Shown: positions 49,538 to 58,481 of the stretch, in pieces
Layout: every line of letters begins with the position of its first letter
How positions within the stretch are numbered: position 1 is the stretch's first letter
NCBI RefSeq assembly: GCF_003323745.1
Contig: NZ_QOIL01000009.1
Span: 124,001 to 188,000 of the forward strand
Source of the DNA: Sphaerisporangium album
Lineage (GTDB): Bacteria > Actinomycetota > Actinomycetes > Streptosporangiales > Streptosporangiaceae
DNA length: 64,000 nt
Direction: 5' to 3'
Position numbers and translations under genes: made by a program
The notes under the pieces: generated by a model
Seen by the model: only the letters and a program-made list of their open reading frames with translations
Told to the model about the DNA's origin: nothing
Database searches by the model: none

Positions 49538-51406
49538 TCACTGCCGCGCGGGTGCGGCCGACGGCGGAGGCGGCGGGGCGTCCTGCGACATCCGGCGGAG
49601 GGCGCCGCGCCGCCGGACCGCCATCACGGCCAGCAGGAGCAGGATCGTCGCGGCGGCGAGGCCCGGGCCGAGCAGGGTGCCGAGGGCCTGGTCGGAGGCC
49701 CGGTCGGGCGCCCACGCCAGCGCGAGCCTGTCGTACCAGTCCTGGCCCTGGATCGGGCCGGCGAGGAAGACCGCCGCCATCCACACCTGCACGACCAGCG
49801 CGACCGCGAGCATCATCATGCGCGTGCCCGCGCCGATCGCCCGCGGCAGCGGGTCCAGGCCGAGCGCGACGCAGAGGAACCACGTGCCGGTCAGCAGGAG
49901 CACGGTCCAGACGGCCAGGCGCACGGCGAGGCTCGACTGGGCCGGCTCGAACAGGCCCAGCGCGTAGAAGATCAGGTAGGGCGCGGCGTACAGGCCGAGT
50001 GCGGCCCACGGGTGGCTGAGCCGCTGGGCCATGCCGCTCTCGGACGCCCGCCGCAGCGGTGTCCACACCTCGCGCAGCGGCACCAGCGGCGCCGACAGGG
50101 CGATCAGCGCGGGGACCAGCGTGCCGACCAGGGCGTACTGCAGGGCGTGCAGCGAGAAGACCGCCGGACCGTACGCGGCCACGCCGCCCGCGGTGGCGTA
50201 CAGCAGGACGGCCAGGCCCGCGAGCGCGGCGACCGTGCGTCCGACCGGCCAGGACCCTCCGGCGGCGGCCCAGCGCCGCACGCCGAGGAGGTAGGCCGCG
50301 GCCAGGCCGAGGACGGCGAGGATCACGATCGGGTCGGGCCGGGTTTCGGTGACCAGGCGCCCGGCCGTGAACGGCTGGAGCGTGTAGCCGAGCAGCTCGT
50401 GGGAGGAGTGCACGCTGCCCGCGCGCGGGGGCGGCGTGCGCGACAGGGCGACGGCGAGCCCGATCGTCAGCGCCATGACGCCGACCTCGGCGGTGGCCAG
50501 GCGCAGGAACGGCCGGGAGACCGCGCCCGTCTCCAGGGCCGCGATCGTGCGGCGGCGGTGGCGCAGGCCGAACCAGCCGAGCGCGACCAGCGCGGCCGCC
50601 TTGCCGAGGAGCAGCAGGCCATAGCGGGACTGCCAGAGCTCGGCGAGGTCGCCGATGCGGATCCAGCCGTTCACCACGCCCGAGAAGCCGACCGCGACGT
50701 AGCAGCAAAGCGCGAGCGCGCTGAACCGCCGCACGGCCGGGAGCAGGTCCTTGGACCGGCGCAGGGCCGTCACCAGCCCGAACAGGCCGCCCACCCACAG
50801 CGTGACCGCGCCGATGTGCAGCATCAGGCTGGAGACGGCGAGGTTGTGGTCGGCGGCCGAGGCCGAGTGGCCGACGTAGGCGGGGGGCAGGACGGCGAAG
50901 ACCGCGAGCGCGAGCAGCACGGCCCGTCCCGCGGGGCCGAGCGAGAGGGTGGTGGCGGCGGCGATCAGCAGGGTGATCAGCGTGACCAGCAGGAACGCCT
51001 CGCCCTGCGGCACCTCGGTGCTGAAGGTCAGCAGGAAGCCGGACTGCAGCGCCTCGCCGACCGGCAGCCCGAGCAGGTCGGACAACGTCAGGATCTGCGT
51101 CATCACCGCCGTGGCGGCCCAGGCGAGGGCCCACTGGCCGGCGGTGCGGGTGATCGCCCGCCGTGCGTCGTCGTCGGGGGCGAGGGCCACGGCGGCGAGC
51201 AGCATTCCGACCGTCACCACGGCGCAGGCGTCGTGGACGACCCGGACGAGCGGGAGGCCGAGGGAGGTGAGGAGCCCCGGGGACGGCAGGCCGGGGATGT
51301 CGGGCTGCGGCCAGCCGCCTCCGAACCACATGGCCGCCAGGAGCACGGCGAACGCGCCGGCGACGATGAGCGCGTACACGGCCGGGCGCCGCCGGAGAGT
51401 GCTCAT
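49538..51406 (-). CDS. CopD-CtaG (copper resistance D / cytochrome oxidase assembly) fusion
   Basis: About 622-aa membrane protein with roughly 16 helices. The N-terminal half is CopD-like (LVRVVHDACAVVTVGMLLAAVAL, LMLHIGAVTLWVGGLFGLVTALRR), with His residues lining membrane helices. The C-terminal half is the Caa3_CtaG domain (YGPAVFSLHALQYALVGTLVPALIALSAP). Such fusions are usual in actinobacteria and take part in copper import or delivery to cytochrome oxidase. ATG 51406 is chosen, with GAGGAA further upstream and an AGGAG very near. No copC is adjacent. The copA gene lies 3 kb away in the window. Confidence 0.93.
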   Translation of the reverse strand: MSTLRRRPAVYALIVAGAFAVLLAAMWFGGGWPQPDIPGLPSPGLLTSLGLPLVRVVHDACAVVTVGMLLAAVALAPDDDARRAITRTAGQWALAWAATAVMTQILTLSDLLGLPVGEALQSGFLLTFSTEVPQGEAFLLVTLITLLIAAATTLSLGPAGRAVLLALAVFAVLPPAYVGHSASAADHNLAVSSLMLHIGAVTLWVGGLFGLVTALRRSKDLLPAVRRFSALALCCYVAVGFSGVVNGWIRIGDLAELWQSRYGLLLLGKAAALVALGWFGLRHRRRTIAALETGAVSRPFLRLATAEVGVMALTIGLAVALSRTPPPRAGSVHSSHELLGYTLQPFTAGRLVTETRPDPIVILAVLGLAAAYLLGVRRWAAAGGSWPVGRTVAALAGLAVLLYATAGGVAAYGPAVFSLHALQYALVGTLVPALIALSAPLVPLREVWTPLRRASESGMAQRLSHPWAALGLYAAPYLIFYALGLFEPAQSSLAVRLAVWTVLLLTGTWFLCVALGLDPLPRAIGAGTRMMMLAVALVVQVWMAAVFLAGPIQGQDWYDRLALAWAPDRASDQALGTLLGPGLAAATILLLLAVMAVRRRGALRRMSQDAPPPPPSAAPARQ

Positions 51407-51656
51407 ACTCCTGACTTCCTCGTTTCGGGGGAGAAGCGCGGTGTCATGGTCATCCTGATTATCTTGTTCGCTTGTGATCAAGTATCGCCGGATTCGGCCG
51501 TGACGGCGAGAGCTTCGATGGGACTCCCGTGCACACAGGGGTTTTATTCGCCCATGTCATGACTTGGGGGAGCGCGGAGCCCCCTCCGGCGTTTACCTGC
51601 TCGCTCACCGGACAGGGCAAGTACGGGATGGTCCCACACAACCAAGGGGGCAGTTC

Positions 51657-51851
51657 ATGGGCACCGACGACAAGATGGCCAACAAGGCCGAGCAGATGAA
51701 GGGCAAGGCCAAGAAGGCGGCCGGCGACCTCACCGGCGACGACGAGATGCGCGCGCAGGGCGAGGCCGACGAGGCCAAGGGCAAGGCCAAGCAGGCCGGC
51801 GAGCGCGTGAAGGACGCGGCCAAGAACGTCAAGGACGCGTTCAAGCGCTGA
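51657..51851 (+). CDS. CsbD-like stress protein
   Basis: A 64-aa highly charged protein, Lys/Ala/Glu/Asp-rich, without hydrophobic core: MANKAEQMKGKAKKAAGDLT, GDDEMRAQGEADEAKGKAKQ and AGERVKDAAKNVKDAFKR. This is the CsbD pattern (general stress, sigma-B controlled in Bacillus). ATG 51657 has GGGGGC about 8 bases before it. A long hairpin terminator follows at 51895-51927. Confidence 0.92.
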   Translation: MGTDDKMANKAEQMKGKAKKAAGDLTGDDEMRAQGEADEAKGKAKQAGERVKDAAKNVKDAFKR

Positions 51852-51894
51852 CGCCGACCATCAACGGCGGGGGCCTCACCTAAGAGCCTCCGCC

Positions 51895-51927
51895 GCCGCC
51901 GTGCCGGAGCCCGACCGGCACGGCGGC
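51895..51927. terminator. 13-bp perfect hairpin between CsbD and RraA-like genes
   Basis: GCCGCCGTGCCGG (51895-51907) pairs perfectly with CCGGCACGGCGGC (51915-51927), 7-base loop. It lies between two convergent stops (51851 and 51952), so it is a likely two-way terminator. A weaker dyad (GGCGGGGGC/GCCTCCGCC) precedes it. Confidence 0.75.
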
Positions 51928-51951
51928 AGGGGACGTCGCCCCTGGGGGCCG

Positions 51952-52800
51952 CTACAGGCGGCGCAGCTCGCCGGCGATGCCCTCGTAGTCCCCGTAGCCC
52001 CGGTACACCCGGTGGCCTCCGTACGCGCCGTAGCCGCCGTGGTCCCGGGCACGGACCTCGGCCGGGTCCAGCGAAGGCTCCAGGGAAGGCCCGTCCAGCG
52101 GGTGTCCGCCCGTCAGGGTGCGGACCACGTCCTCCTTGTACCGGTTCGCCTCGGCCAGCGTGGCGCCGTCGCGCAGCGCCCTGACCACGTCCTCCTCGGC
52201 GTCGGCGTACATGTAGGAGTCCGGGAACACGTCCGTCGAGGGCAGCGCCACCACACCGGCGCCGTCCATGACGACGCACGTGTCCTCGTCGACCACCACC
52301 CCGGCGATCTCCACCGGGCCGCCGACGGACGCCACGTGCACGTCGGGCCCCGGCCCCGCCGTGGCCTCGTACAGCGCCCACACCGGCAGGCCGAGGTCGC
52401 GAAAGGCGTTCACGTCCCGGACGCCGCCCTCGACCAGCAGGCCCGTCGCGCCCCGGGCGAGCGCGGCGCGGGTGAGGATCTCGCCCCACACCGCCCCTGC
52501 CGCCGCCTCCGCGCCCGCGACCACGATCACCCTGTCCTGGAGGTCCTCGTCCATCATGCGGTGCAGGGGGTCCAGGCCCTCGTCTCCCGGCCCCGGCGCG
52601 AGTCGTACGGTGCGGGCCCTGCCCAGCAGGCCGAGCGATCGGTGTATGGGACGCAGCGGCGGGCTGAGCCACCCGGTGAGCCCTCGCAGCTGAAGTACGT
52701 CCGCGATCGCGGTGGTAGGCGGAACCACGGTATCGATCACCTCTTGTGAAGAGATTTCAAGATCTCGCCGTCTGGAGTCGGCGATGGGATGCCCGGACAA
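51952..52800 (-). CDS. RraA/HMG-aldolase-like protein with Gly/Tyr-rich tail
   Basis: A 282-aa protein. The central region is the RraA/4-hydroxy-4-methyl-2-oxoglutarate aldolase fold: TTAIADVLQLRGL, VIVVAGAEAAAGAVWGEILTRAALARGATGLLVEGGVRDVNAFRDLGLPVWAL (cited here only in part as GVRDVNAFRDLGLPVWA) and VVMDGAGVVALPS. RraA-type proteins regulate RNase E in some bacteria or act as aldolases; the acid residues for a metal site are present. The last ~45 residues are unlike the family: repeats rich in Gly, Tyr and His (DHGGYGAYGGHRVYRGYGDYEG). ATG 52800 has no strong site. The gene is convergent with csbD. Confidence 0.8.
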   Translation of the reverse strand: MSGHPIADSRRRDLEISSQEVIDTVVPPTTAIADVLQLRGLTGWLSPPLRPIHRSLGLLGRARTVRLAPGPGDEGLDPLHRMMDEDLQDRVIVVAGAEAAAGAVWGEILTRAALARGATGLLVEGGVRDVNAFRDLGLPVWALYEATAGPGPDVHVASVGGPVEIAGVVVDEDTCVVMDGAGVVALPSTDVFPDSYMYADAEEDVVRALRDGATLAEANRYKEDVVRTLTGGHPLDGPSLEPSLDPAEVRARDHGGYGAYGGHRVYRGYGDYEGIAGELRRL

Positions 52801-52985
52801 CGCGTCGTCGATCTCAGTGACCCCGGCCTGGAGCGGGTCGCCCCCCGTTCACGGCCCGAGCGGGCCGCCCCCGGTTCGCGACGGGTCCGTGGCGGGCCGG
52901 CCGCGGTGGAACGGCCCGGCCCGGCGCATCTGGATCGCCTGCCCCCACGGCGAAGGTGTGATGCACGGTGCTTCCTCTCCTCGGC

Positions 52986-53105
52986 CACCGGAACGGCGGT
53001 TCCGGTGCCGTACGAAGGACCTGACGCTCTTTTCGATGCCCTGTGCCGCTCGAATGATCCGGCGAACGCCAACGCCGGTTCATTCACAATAACCGGCTTT
53101 TCTCA
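52986..53105 (+). ncRNA. Possible small RNA ending at an intrinsic terminator
   Basis: In a 516-base gap with no clear gene, CACCGGAAC (52986-52994) pairs with GTTCCGGTG (52999-53007) over a 4-base loop. 66 bases later GCCGGTT (53074-53080) pairs with AACCGGC (53091-53097) and is directly followed by TTTTCT, a classical rho-independent terminator on the plus strand. No plus-strand gene ends there, so a noncoding transcript is plausible; the 5' end is not known. Confidence 0.45.
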
Positions 53106-53316
53106 ACGCCAAGAGTCCCGCATCGGCGGAAGTCGACGGTAGTGCCGATGTGTCGGAAAGGGGGGCGGTTTCATTACGGAGAGGCCGGAAGGCGGTTTCG
53201 CCCGCCCTGCCGCGGGGCAAGCGCACGCGGCGCCGGGACGAAGGCGCTGGTCGGACCCGGTGGAGGTGAAGCGGTTCACAGCACGCGCACGAGCCGATAC
53301 GGGCGCTCGCGGGGCG

Positions 53317-53772
53317 TCAGCCCCCTCCCCAAAGAGACCGGACCTCCTCGTAGACCTTCTGGTCGTGGGAGATCTCGACGACGTTCCCGTCGGGGTCCTT
53401 CAGCGCGCAGACGTAGCCCACCGGGGGCGGCAGCGGCATCGGCTCCCAGTGAAGGCACCCGCGCTCACGGGCCAGCCGGGCCGCCTCGTCGACGTCCTCG
53501 CGGCGCGGCACCTCCATGCCGAGGTGGGCGAACGGCGTGAGCTGCGGGCATGGCCTGCCCTTGTCCTTGGCGAACTCCACGAGGACGAGGACGAACGGCG
53601 TCTCCACCTGCCCGGGGTTGGAGAGCCAGGCATTGCGGCCGTGCTCGTCCTCGTGGGTCGAGACCAGCACGAGCGGCGTCATGGCCGTGTAGAACTCGAC
53701 GGCCGCGTCGAGATCGGAACTGGGCAGCGCGATGTGCGTCCACCGCGCCTCGGTGAGCCTGGCGCCGGGCAT
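53317..53772 (-). CDS. VOC (glyoxalase-fold) protein
   Basis: A 151-aa metal-binding fold protein: WTHIALPSSDLDAAVEFYTA, with the first metal His in THIALP; later AHLGMEVPRREDVDEAARLA and CALKDPDGNVVEISH with the final acidic ligand. Family members are lyases, isomerases or antibiotic-binding proteins. ATG 53772 has GGAGG upstream with a 7-base gap. It is monocistronic, with long noncoding gaps on both sides. The substrate is unknown. Confidence 0.9.
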   Translation of the reverse strand: MPGARLTEARWTHIALPSSDLDAAVEFYTAMTPLVLVSTHEDEHGRNAWLSNPGQVETPFVLVLVEFAKDKGRPCPQLTPFAHLGMEVPRREDVDEAARLARERGCLHWEPMPLPPPVGYVCALKDPDGNVVEISHDQKVYEEVRSLWGGG

Positions 53773-54148
53773 GGGAGCCTCCCTCCGGACCGGCCGCCCC
53801 GCGGGCGTACGGCCCTCGACCTTTCCGTCCCCGATTCGCGAACCGATCCGACGGTCTTTTATTCGCCAAGTCGTTCATCGTGCTAAGCGATCAGTGTTTC
53901 GTTGATTCGTTGACCGGCCATTCAGTCATCAAGCGCGGACGCGGCGCGCCCGTGCGCGCACGGTTTCCGAACTCATCGTGTCCAGCCGTTTTGTACCCCC
54001 CGGGGGCCGGGTCTCCGCGCCGACGCACCGTAGGAGCCGAAAAGTGGACACCGTGTTCCAAATAAGGCCGCCCGCCCAAGGAATGACCGGACGGCCCGTC
54101 GCGTTCGGGAGTGTCGGACCCTCCGTATCAGATCTTCAGGAGACACCG
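53773..54148. other. 376-base intergenic region, nothing recognised
   Basis: Divergent gap between the VOC and PPOX genes. It is AT-richer around 53855-53935 (TTTTATTCGCC, TTCGTTGATTCG), where promoters for both genes are likely. No ORF with a ribosome site and no stable long hairpin was seen. Confidence 0.4.
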
Positions 54149-54544
54149 ATGAGCAAGCTGAACGACGACGCCAAGGCCCTGCTCGACAGGCCCGTGCACG
54201 CGTGGGTGACCGCCCTGCGGCCCGACGGATCCCTCCACAGCACCGTGGTGTGGGTGGAGCTCGACGGCGACGACGTCGTGTTCAACACGGCCGTGGGCCG
54301 CGCCAAGGAGCGCTTCCTGCGCCAGGACCCCCGCGTCTCCGTCAGCGTGCTCGACCCCGACCACTCCCACCACCTGGTCAGCGTCTCGGGCACCGCGAAG
54401 TTCGAGCTGGAAGGCGCCGACGAGACGATCGACCGCCTCGCCAAGAAGTACCTCGGCGCCGACAGCTACCCCTTCCGGCAGCCGGGCGAGCAGCGCGTCA
54501 ACGTGCGCGTCACCCCCGAGCGCGTGATCCACATGGCCCCCTGA
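54149..54544 (+). CDS. PPOX-class split-barrel (F420/FMN-dependent) protein
   Basis: A 131-aa pyridoxamine 5'-phosphate-oxidase-like protein of the PPOX-class F420-dependent group common in actinobacteria. Core motifs are HAWVTALRPDGSLHSTVVWVEL, VVFNTAVGRAKERFLRQDP (phosphate-binding, Arg/Lys rich) and SGTAKFELEG. It probably binds F420 or FMN as a dimer and reduces a small molecule. ATG 54149 has AGGAGA 7 bases upstream and is preferred to the longer in-frame readings. It converges on copA with a 31-base gap. Confidence 0.9.
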   Translation: MSKLNDDAKALLDRPVHAWVTALRPDGSLHSTVVWVELDGDDVVFNTAVGRAKERFLRQDPRVSVSVLDPDHSHHLVSVSGTAKFELEGADETIDRLAKKYLGADSYPFRQPGEQRVNVRVTPERVIHMAP

Positions 54545-54575
54545 CGACCCGCCGCGTGATCCGCGTCCGCGCGGA

Positions 54576-56855
54576 TCACGCGTCTCCGCCTCCCCCCGCG
54601 CGTGGCCGGTGTCGCGGACGCCGGTCCCGGCCGGTCGCGAGCGGGGCGAAGCGGCGCAGGCGCAGGCTGTTGGTGACGACGAACACCGACGAGAACGCCA
54701 TCGCCGCCCCGGCGACCATCGGCGAGAGCAGGCCCGTGGCCGCCAGCGGGATCGCCGCCACGTTGTAGGCGAACGCCCAGAACAGATTGCCCTTGATCGT
54801 GCGGAGCGTCCGCCGCGAGAGCCGGATCGCGTCCGCCGCCACGCGCAGGTCGCCGCGCACCAGCGTCAGGTCCGACGCCTCGATCGCGACGTCGGACCCC
54901 GTGCCCATCGCCATGCCCAGATCGGCCTGGGCGAGCGCGGCGGCGTCGTTGACGCCGTCCCCGACCATGGCGACCACCCTGCCCTCGGCCTGGAGGCGCT
55001 TGACCACGTCCACCTTCCCCGAGGGCAGGACCTCCGCGATCACGTCCTCGGGCGGCACCCCCACCGACGCGGCCACCGTCTCGGCCACCGCCCGGTGGTC
55101 GCCGGTGAGCAGCACCGGGCGCAGCCCGAGCTCCTTCAGCCGGGAGACGGCCTCGGCCGAGGTGGGCTTGACGACGTCGGCGACGGTCAGCACCGCGCGC
55201 GCCCGGCCGTCCCAGCCGACCGCCACGGCCGTCTCGCCCCGCGCCCGCGCCCCGGCGACCGCCCGCTCCAGCTCGGCCGGCAGGGACTGGCCGTGCTCGG
55301 CGAGCAACTCGGGACGTCCGGCCAGCAGGTGACGTCCCTCGACGGCGCCGCGCACGCCGAGCCCTTCCAGGGCGGCGAAGCCGGTCACGCCCGGCAGCCC
55401 CTCGCCCGCCGCGTCCGCCACCGCCCTGGCGATCGGATGCTCGGAGGCGGCCTCCAGCGCCCCGGCGAGCCGCAGCACCTCGTCGCGGTCCTCCCCGGGG
55501 GCGGGCACGACGTCGACCAGCGTCATCTGCCCGGCGGTGACGGTGCCCGTCTTGTCCAGGACGACGGTGTCCACGCGCCGGGTCGACTCCAGCACCTCGG
55601 GCCCCTTGATCAGGATGCCGAGCTGCGCGCCCCGCCCGGTGCCCACCATCAAGGCGGTGGGCGTGGCGAGGCCGAGCGCGCAGGGGCAGGCGATGATCAG
55701 CACGGCCACGGCCGCCGTGAACGCCGACGTCGCGCCGGCGTCCGCGTACAGCCGGACCACCAGGGTGCCGAGCGACAGCAGGATCACGATCGGCACGAAG
55801 AACTCCGAGACGCGGTCCGCCAGGCGCTGCACCTCGGCCTTGCCGTTCTGGGCGTCCTCGACCAGCCGGGCCATCTGGGCGAGCCTGGTCCCGGCGCCGA
55901 CGCGGGTCGCCCGCACGACGAGGCGCCCGCCGGCGTTGACCGTGGCGCCGGTGACGGTGTCGCCGGGACGCACCTCGACCGGGACGGACTCTCCCGTGAG
56001 CATGGAGGCGTCGACCGCTGAAGCGCCGTCCTCGACCACGCCGTCGGTGGCGATCTTCTCGCCCGGCCGGACGACGAACACGTCGCCCCGGGCCAGGCGC
56101 TCGACCGGGACGCGCACCTCGCGGCCGTCCCGCAGGACCGCCACGTCCTTGGCGCCCATCTCCAGCAGCGCCCGCAGCGCGCCGCCCGCCCGCCTCTTGG
56201 CCTTCGCCTCCAGATAGCGGCCGGCGAGGATGAAGGTGACGACGCCGGCGGCGGCCTCGAAGTAGATGGTGGACGTGCCGCCCTGGCCCGCCGTCAGCGC
56301 GAAGCCGTGGCGCATGCCGGGCGTGCCCGCCGTGCCGAACAGCAGCGCCCACACCGACCAGCCCAGCGCCGCGAGCGTGCCGATCGAGACCAGCGTGTCC
56401 ATGGTGGCCGCGGCGTGCCGCAGGTTGGCCAGCGTCGCGCGGTGGAAGGGCCACCCGCCGTAGAGGACGACGGGGACGGCCAGGGCGAGCGACAGCCACT
56501 GCCAGCCGGGGAACTGGAGCGCGGGGATCATCGCCATGGCGACCACGGGGACGCTCAGGACGATCGACAGCAGGAGCCGCCGGCGCGGCGGCGCGAGATC
56601 ATCGGCCTCGGGGGCCGCGCTCGGCAGCTCGGCGGTGTAGCCGGCGTTCTCGACCGCGGCCACGAGCTCGCCGGGGGTGACGCCGCCGTCGTACACGACC
56701 TTCGCCTTCTCGGTGGCGAAGTTGACCGTGGCGCGCACGCCGTCGAGCCTGTTCAGCTTGCGCTCGACGCGGGAGGCACAGGAGGCGCACGTCATCCCGC
56801 CGATGGCGAGCTCGATCTCGCCTCCGGCGGGATGCCTGGTGGTGGCCGATGCCAT
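54576..56855 (-). CDS. copA: CopA-type copper-exporting P-type ATPase
   Basis: A 759-aa P1B-type ATPase expelling Cu(I). The N-terminal heavy-metal domain has [12 protein letters not shown], the membrane metal site is [13 protein letters not shown], the phosphorylation loop is [14 protein letters not shown], the HP motif is [12 protein letters not shown] and the hinge is [16 protein letters not shown]. Eight helices are predicted. ATG 56855 is selected because GGGAGGAG is just upstream; the 9-residue longer reading begins inside that site. A CsoR-like palindrome lies 81 bases before the start. CopD-CtaG is 3 kb away, so this region seems to handle copper. Confidence 0.96.
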   Translation of the reverse strand: MASATTRHPAGGEIELAIGGMTCASCASRVERKLNRLDGVRATVNFATEKAKVVYDGGVTPGELVAAVENAGYTAELPSAAPEADDLAPPRRRLLLSIVLSVPVVAMAMIPALQFPGWQWLSLALAVPVVLYGGWPFHRATLANLRHAAATMDTLVSIGTLAALGWSVWALLFGTAGTPGMRHGFALTAGQGGTSTIYFEAAAGVVTFILAGRYLEAKAKRRAGGALRALLEMGAKDVAVLRDGREVRVPVERLARGDVFVVRPGEKIATDGVVEDGASAVDASMLTGESVPVEVRPGDTVTGATVNAGGRLVVRATRVGAGTRLAQMARLVEDAQNGKAEVQRLADRVSEFFVPIVILLSLGTLVVRLYADAGATSAFTAAVAVLIIACPCALGLATPTALMVGTGRGAQLGILIKGPEVLESTRRVDTVVLDKTGTVTAGQMTLVDVVPAPGEDRDEVLRLAGALEAASEHPIARAVADAAGEGLPGVTGFAALEGLGVRGAVEGRHLLAGRPELLAEHGQSLPAELERAVAGARARGETAVAVGWDGRARAVLTVADVVKPTSAEAVSRLKELGLRPVLLTGDHRAVAETVAASVGVPPEDVIAEVLPSGKVDVVKRLQAEGRVVAMVGDGVNDAAALAQADLGMAMGTGSDVAIEASDLTLVRGDLRVAADAIRLSRRTLRTIKGNLFWAFAYNVAAIPLAATGLLSPMVAGAAMAFSSVFVVTNSLRLRRFAPLATGRDRRPRHRPRAGGGGDA

Positions 56856-56935
56856 GTGCGTCTCCTCCCGTTCTTGGTCCATGGTGCGCGAGGTCTCCCG
56901 CGTACGCCAATCGCGGCCAGCCTTTATGTCGTAGA

Positions 56936-56953
56936 ACGGTACCCCCCTACCGT
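56936..56953 (-). promoter_or_regulatory. CsoR-like operator upstream of copA
   Basis: ACGGTA-CCCCCC-TACCGT (56936-56953) is an 18-bp interrupted palindrome with a C6 centre, resembling TACCCCC-type sites of the Cu(I)-responsive repressor CsoR. It is 81 bases before the copA start. No csoR gene is in the window. Confidence 0.6.
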
Positions 56954-57124
56954 TTTATTCGGCAGGGCTCCGGAGCAGGTGAACGCCGGGTTCGAAGGCC
57001 GCTCCCGGGGTATCCGGAGCGGACGTCCGACGCCGGAAGCCGGTCCGATACGGTTTCGGCGAACAATTGAACATGTCGCACGGTCTGATCTACTGATGTA
57101 GCGGGCTTCGCGGGAGGCGGCACC

Positions 57125-58453
57125 GTGATCGTCGAACTGCTCTTTCTGCTGGGCGCGCTGGCACTCGTCATCGCGAACGGCGTCTTCGTCGCGGCCGAGT
57201 TCTCGCTGGTCACCGTCGAGCGCGGCGAGGTCCAGCGCCTGGCCGCCGCGGGCGACCGGGGCGCCCAGGGCATCCTGGCGGCGATCCGGCGGCTGTCGTT
57301 CCAGCTCTCCGGGGCACAGCTCGGCATCACGATCACCTCGCTGCTGCTCGGCGTCACGGCCGAGCCCGCGATCGCCGGGCTGCTGCGCCCCGCCGTCGAG
57401 GCCGTTCCCGCCCTGCCCGACCGCGCGGCCGACAGCGTGGCCGCGCTCCTCGGGCTGCTGATCGCCACGGTGAGCCAGATGGTGCTCGGCGAGCTGGTTC
57501 CCAAGAACGCCGCCCTGTCGAGGCCGATGATGGTGGCCCGCATGTCCACCCCGCCGCAGCGGGCGTTCTCGGCCGTCTTCGCCCCGCTGATCAAGGCCTG
57601 CAACGCCGTCGCCAACGCCATCGTGCGGGGGCTCGGCGCCGAGCCCCAGGACGAGCTGGCCTCCGCGCGCTCCCCCGACGAGCTCGGCCTGCTGATGAGC
57701 GCGTCGGCCCAGGCGGGCGCCCTGCCCGGCGGCACCGCCGCCATGCTGCTGCGCGCGCTGCGGTTCGGCGACCGGACGGCGGACGAGGCGATGACCCCCC
57801 GCACCGACTGCGCGACCGTCGCCGACGTCGCCAGCGTCGCCGAGTTCCTCACCCTCGCCCGGCACGCGCGGCACCTGCGGCTGCCCGTCACCGGCGGCGA
57901 CCTGGACGACATCGTCGGCGTGGCGCACGTGACCGGCGCCTTCGCCGTGCCCGAGGGCGAGCGCGCGACCACTCCGGTCTCCGCGATCCGGCGCCCGCCC
58001 GTCCTCGTGCCCGAGTCCCTGGACCTCGCGACCCTCCAGGAGCGCCTGTTCGAGGCACGGGAGGAGATGGCCGTCGTCGTCGACGAGTACGGCGGGTTCG
58101 CCGGGATCGTCACGGTCGAGGACCTGGCCGAGGAACTGATCGGCGACATCGCCGACGAGTACGACCTGCCCGAGGAGGGCTCGTCCGAGCCCGCGTCCGC
58201 GATGCTGGCCGCCGGGACGTCGGTCGCCGTGCCCGCCGGGCTGCGCGCCCACGAGGTCGAGGAGCGCACGGGCTTCCAGATGCCCGAGGGCCCCTACGAG
58301 ACGCTCGCCGGGCTGCTGATCAGCAGGCTCGGCCGGCTCCCCGACGCGGGCGACAACGTGGCCGTGGACGGCTGGGAGCTGCGGGCCGACGTCGTGCGCC
58401 GCCGCAGGATCGAGCGCATCACCCTCACCGCCCCGTCCGAGGAGACCTCGTGA
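57125..58453 (+). CDS. CNNM/CorC-type transporter with CBS pair and CorC_HlyC domain
   Basis: A 442-aa protein of the CNNM (DUF21) family: four helices (about 1-150; NGVFVAAEFSLVTVERGEVQ in the first, SQMVLGELVPKNAAL near the third), a CBS pair with EAMTPRTDCATVADVA and VVDEYGGFAGIVTVEDLAEELIGDI (cited in part), and a C-terminal CorC_HlyC domain ending RRRRIERITLTA. Members export or sense Mg2+/Co2+. It starts with GTG 57125. The second CNNM gene follows 28 bases later, so both form an operon. Confidence 0.93.
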   Translation: MIVELLFLLGALALVIANGVFVAAEFSLVTVERGEVQRLAAAGDRGAQGILAAIRRLSFQLSGAQLGITITSLLLGVTAEPAIAGLLRPAVEAVPALPDRAADSVAALLGLLIATVSQMVLGELVPKNAALSRPMMVARMSTPPQRAFSAVFAPLIKACNAVANAIVRGLGAEPQDELASARSPDELGLLMSASAQAGALPGGTAAMLLRALRFGDRTADEAMTPRTDCATVADVASVAEFLTLARHARHLRLPVTGGDLDDIVGVAHVTGAFAVPEGERATTPVSAIRRPPVLVPESLDLATLQERLFEAREEMAVVVDEYGGFAGIVTVEDLAEELIGDIADEYDLPEEGSSEPASAMLAAGTSVAVPAGLRAHEVEERTGFQMPEGPYETLAGLLISRLGRLPDAGDNVAVDGWELRADVVRRRRIERITLTAPSEETS

Positions 58454-58481
58454 CCTCCAGCCATAGACCCGGGGGCGTCCG

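Noticed and set aside
52712-53092. 126-codon plus-strand ORF
   Set aside because: Its first part is antisense to the RraA-like gene, it has no ribosome site, and its stop falls inside the terminator hairpin; an RNA is the better reading.
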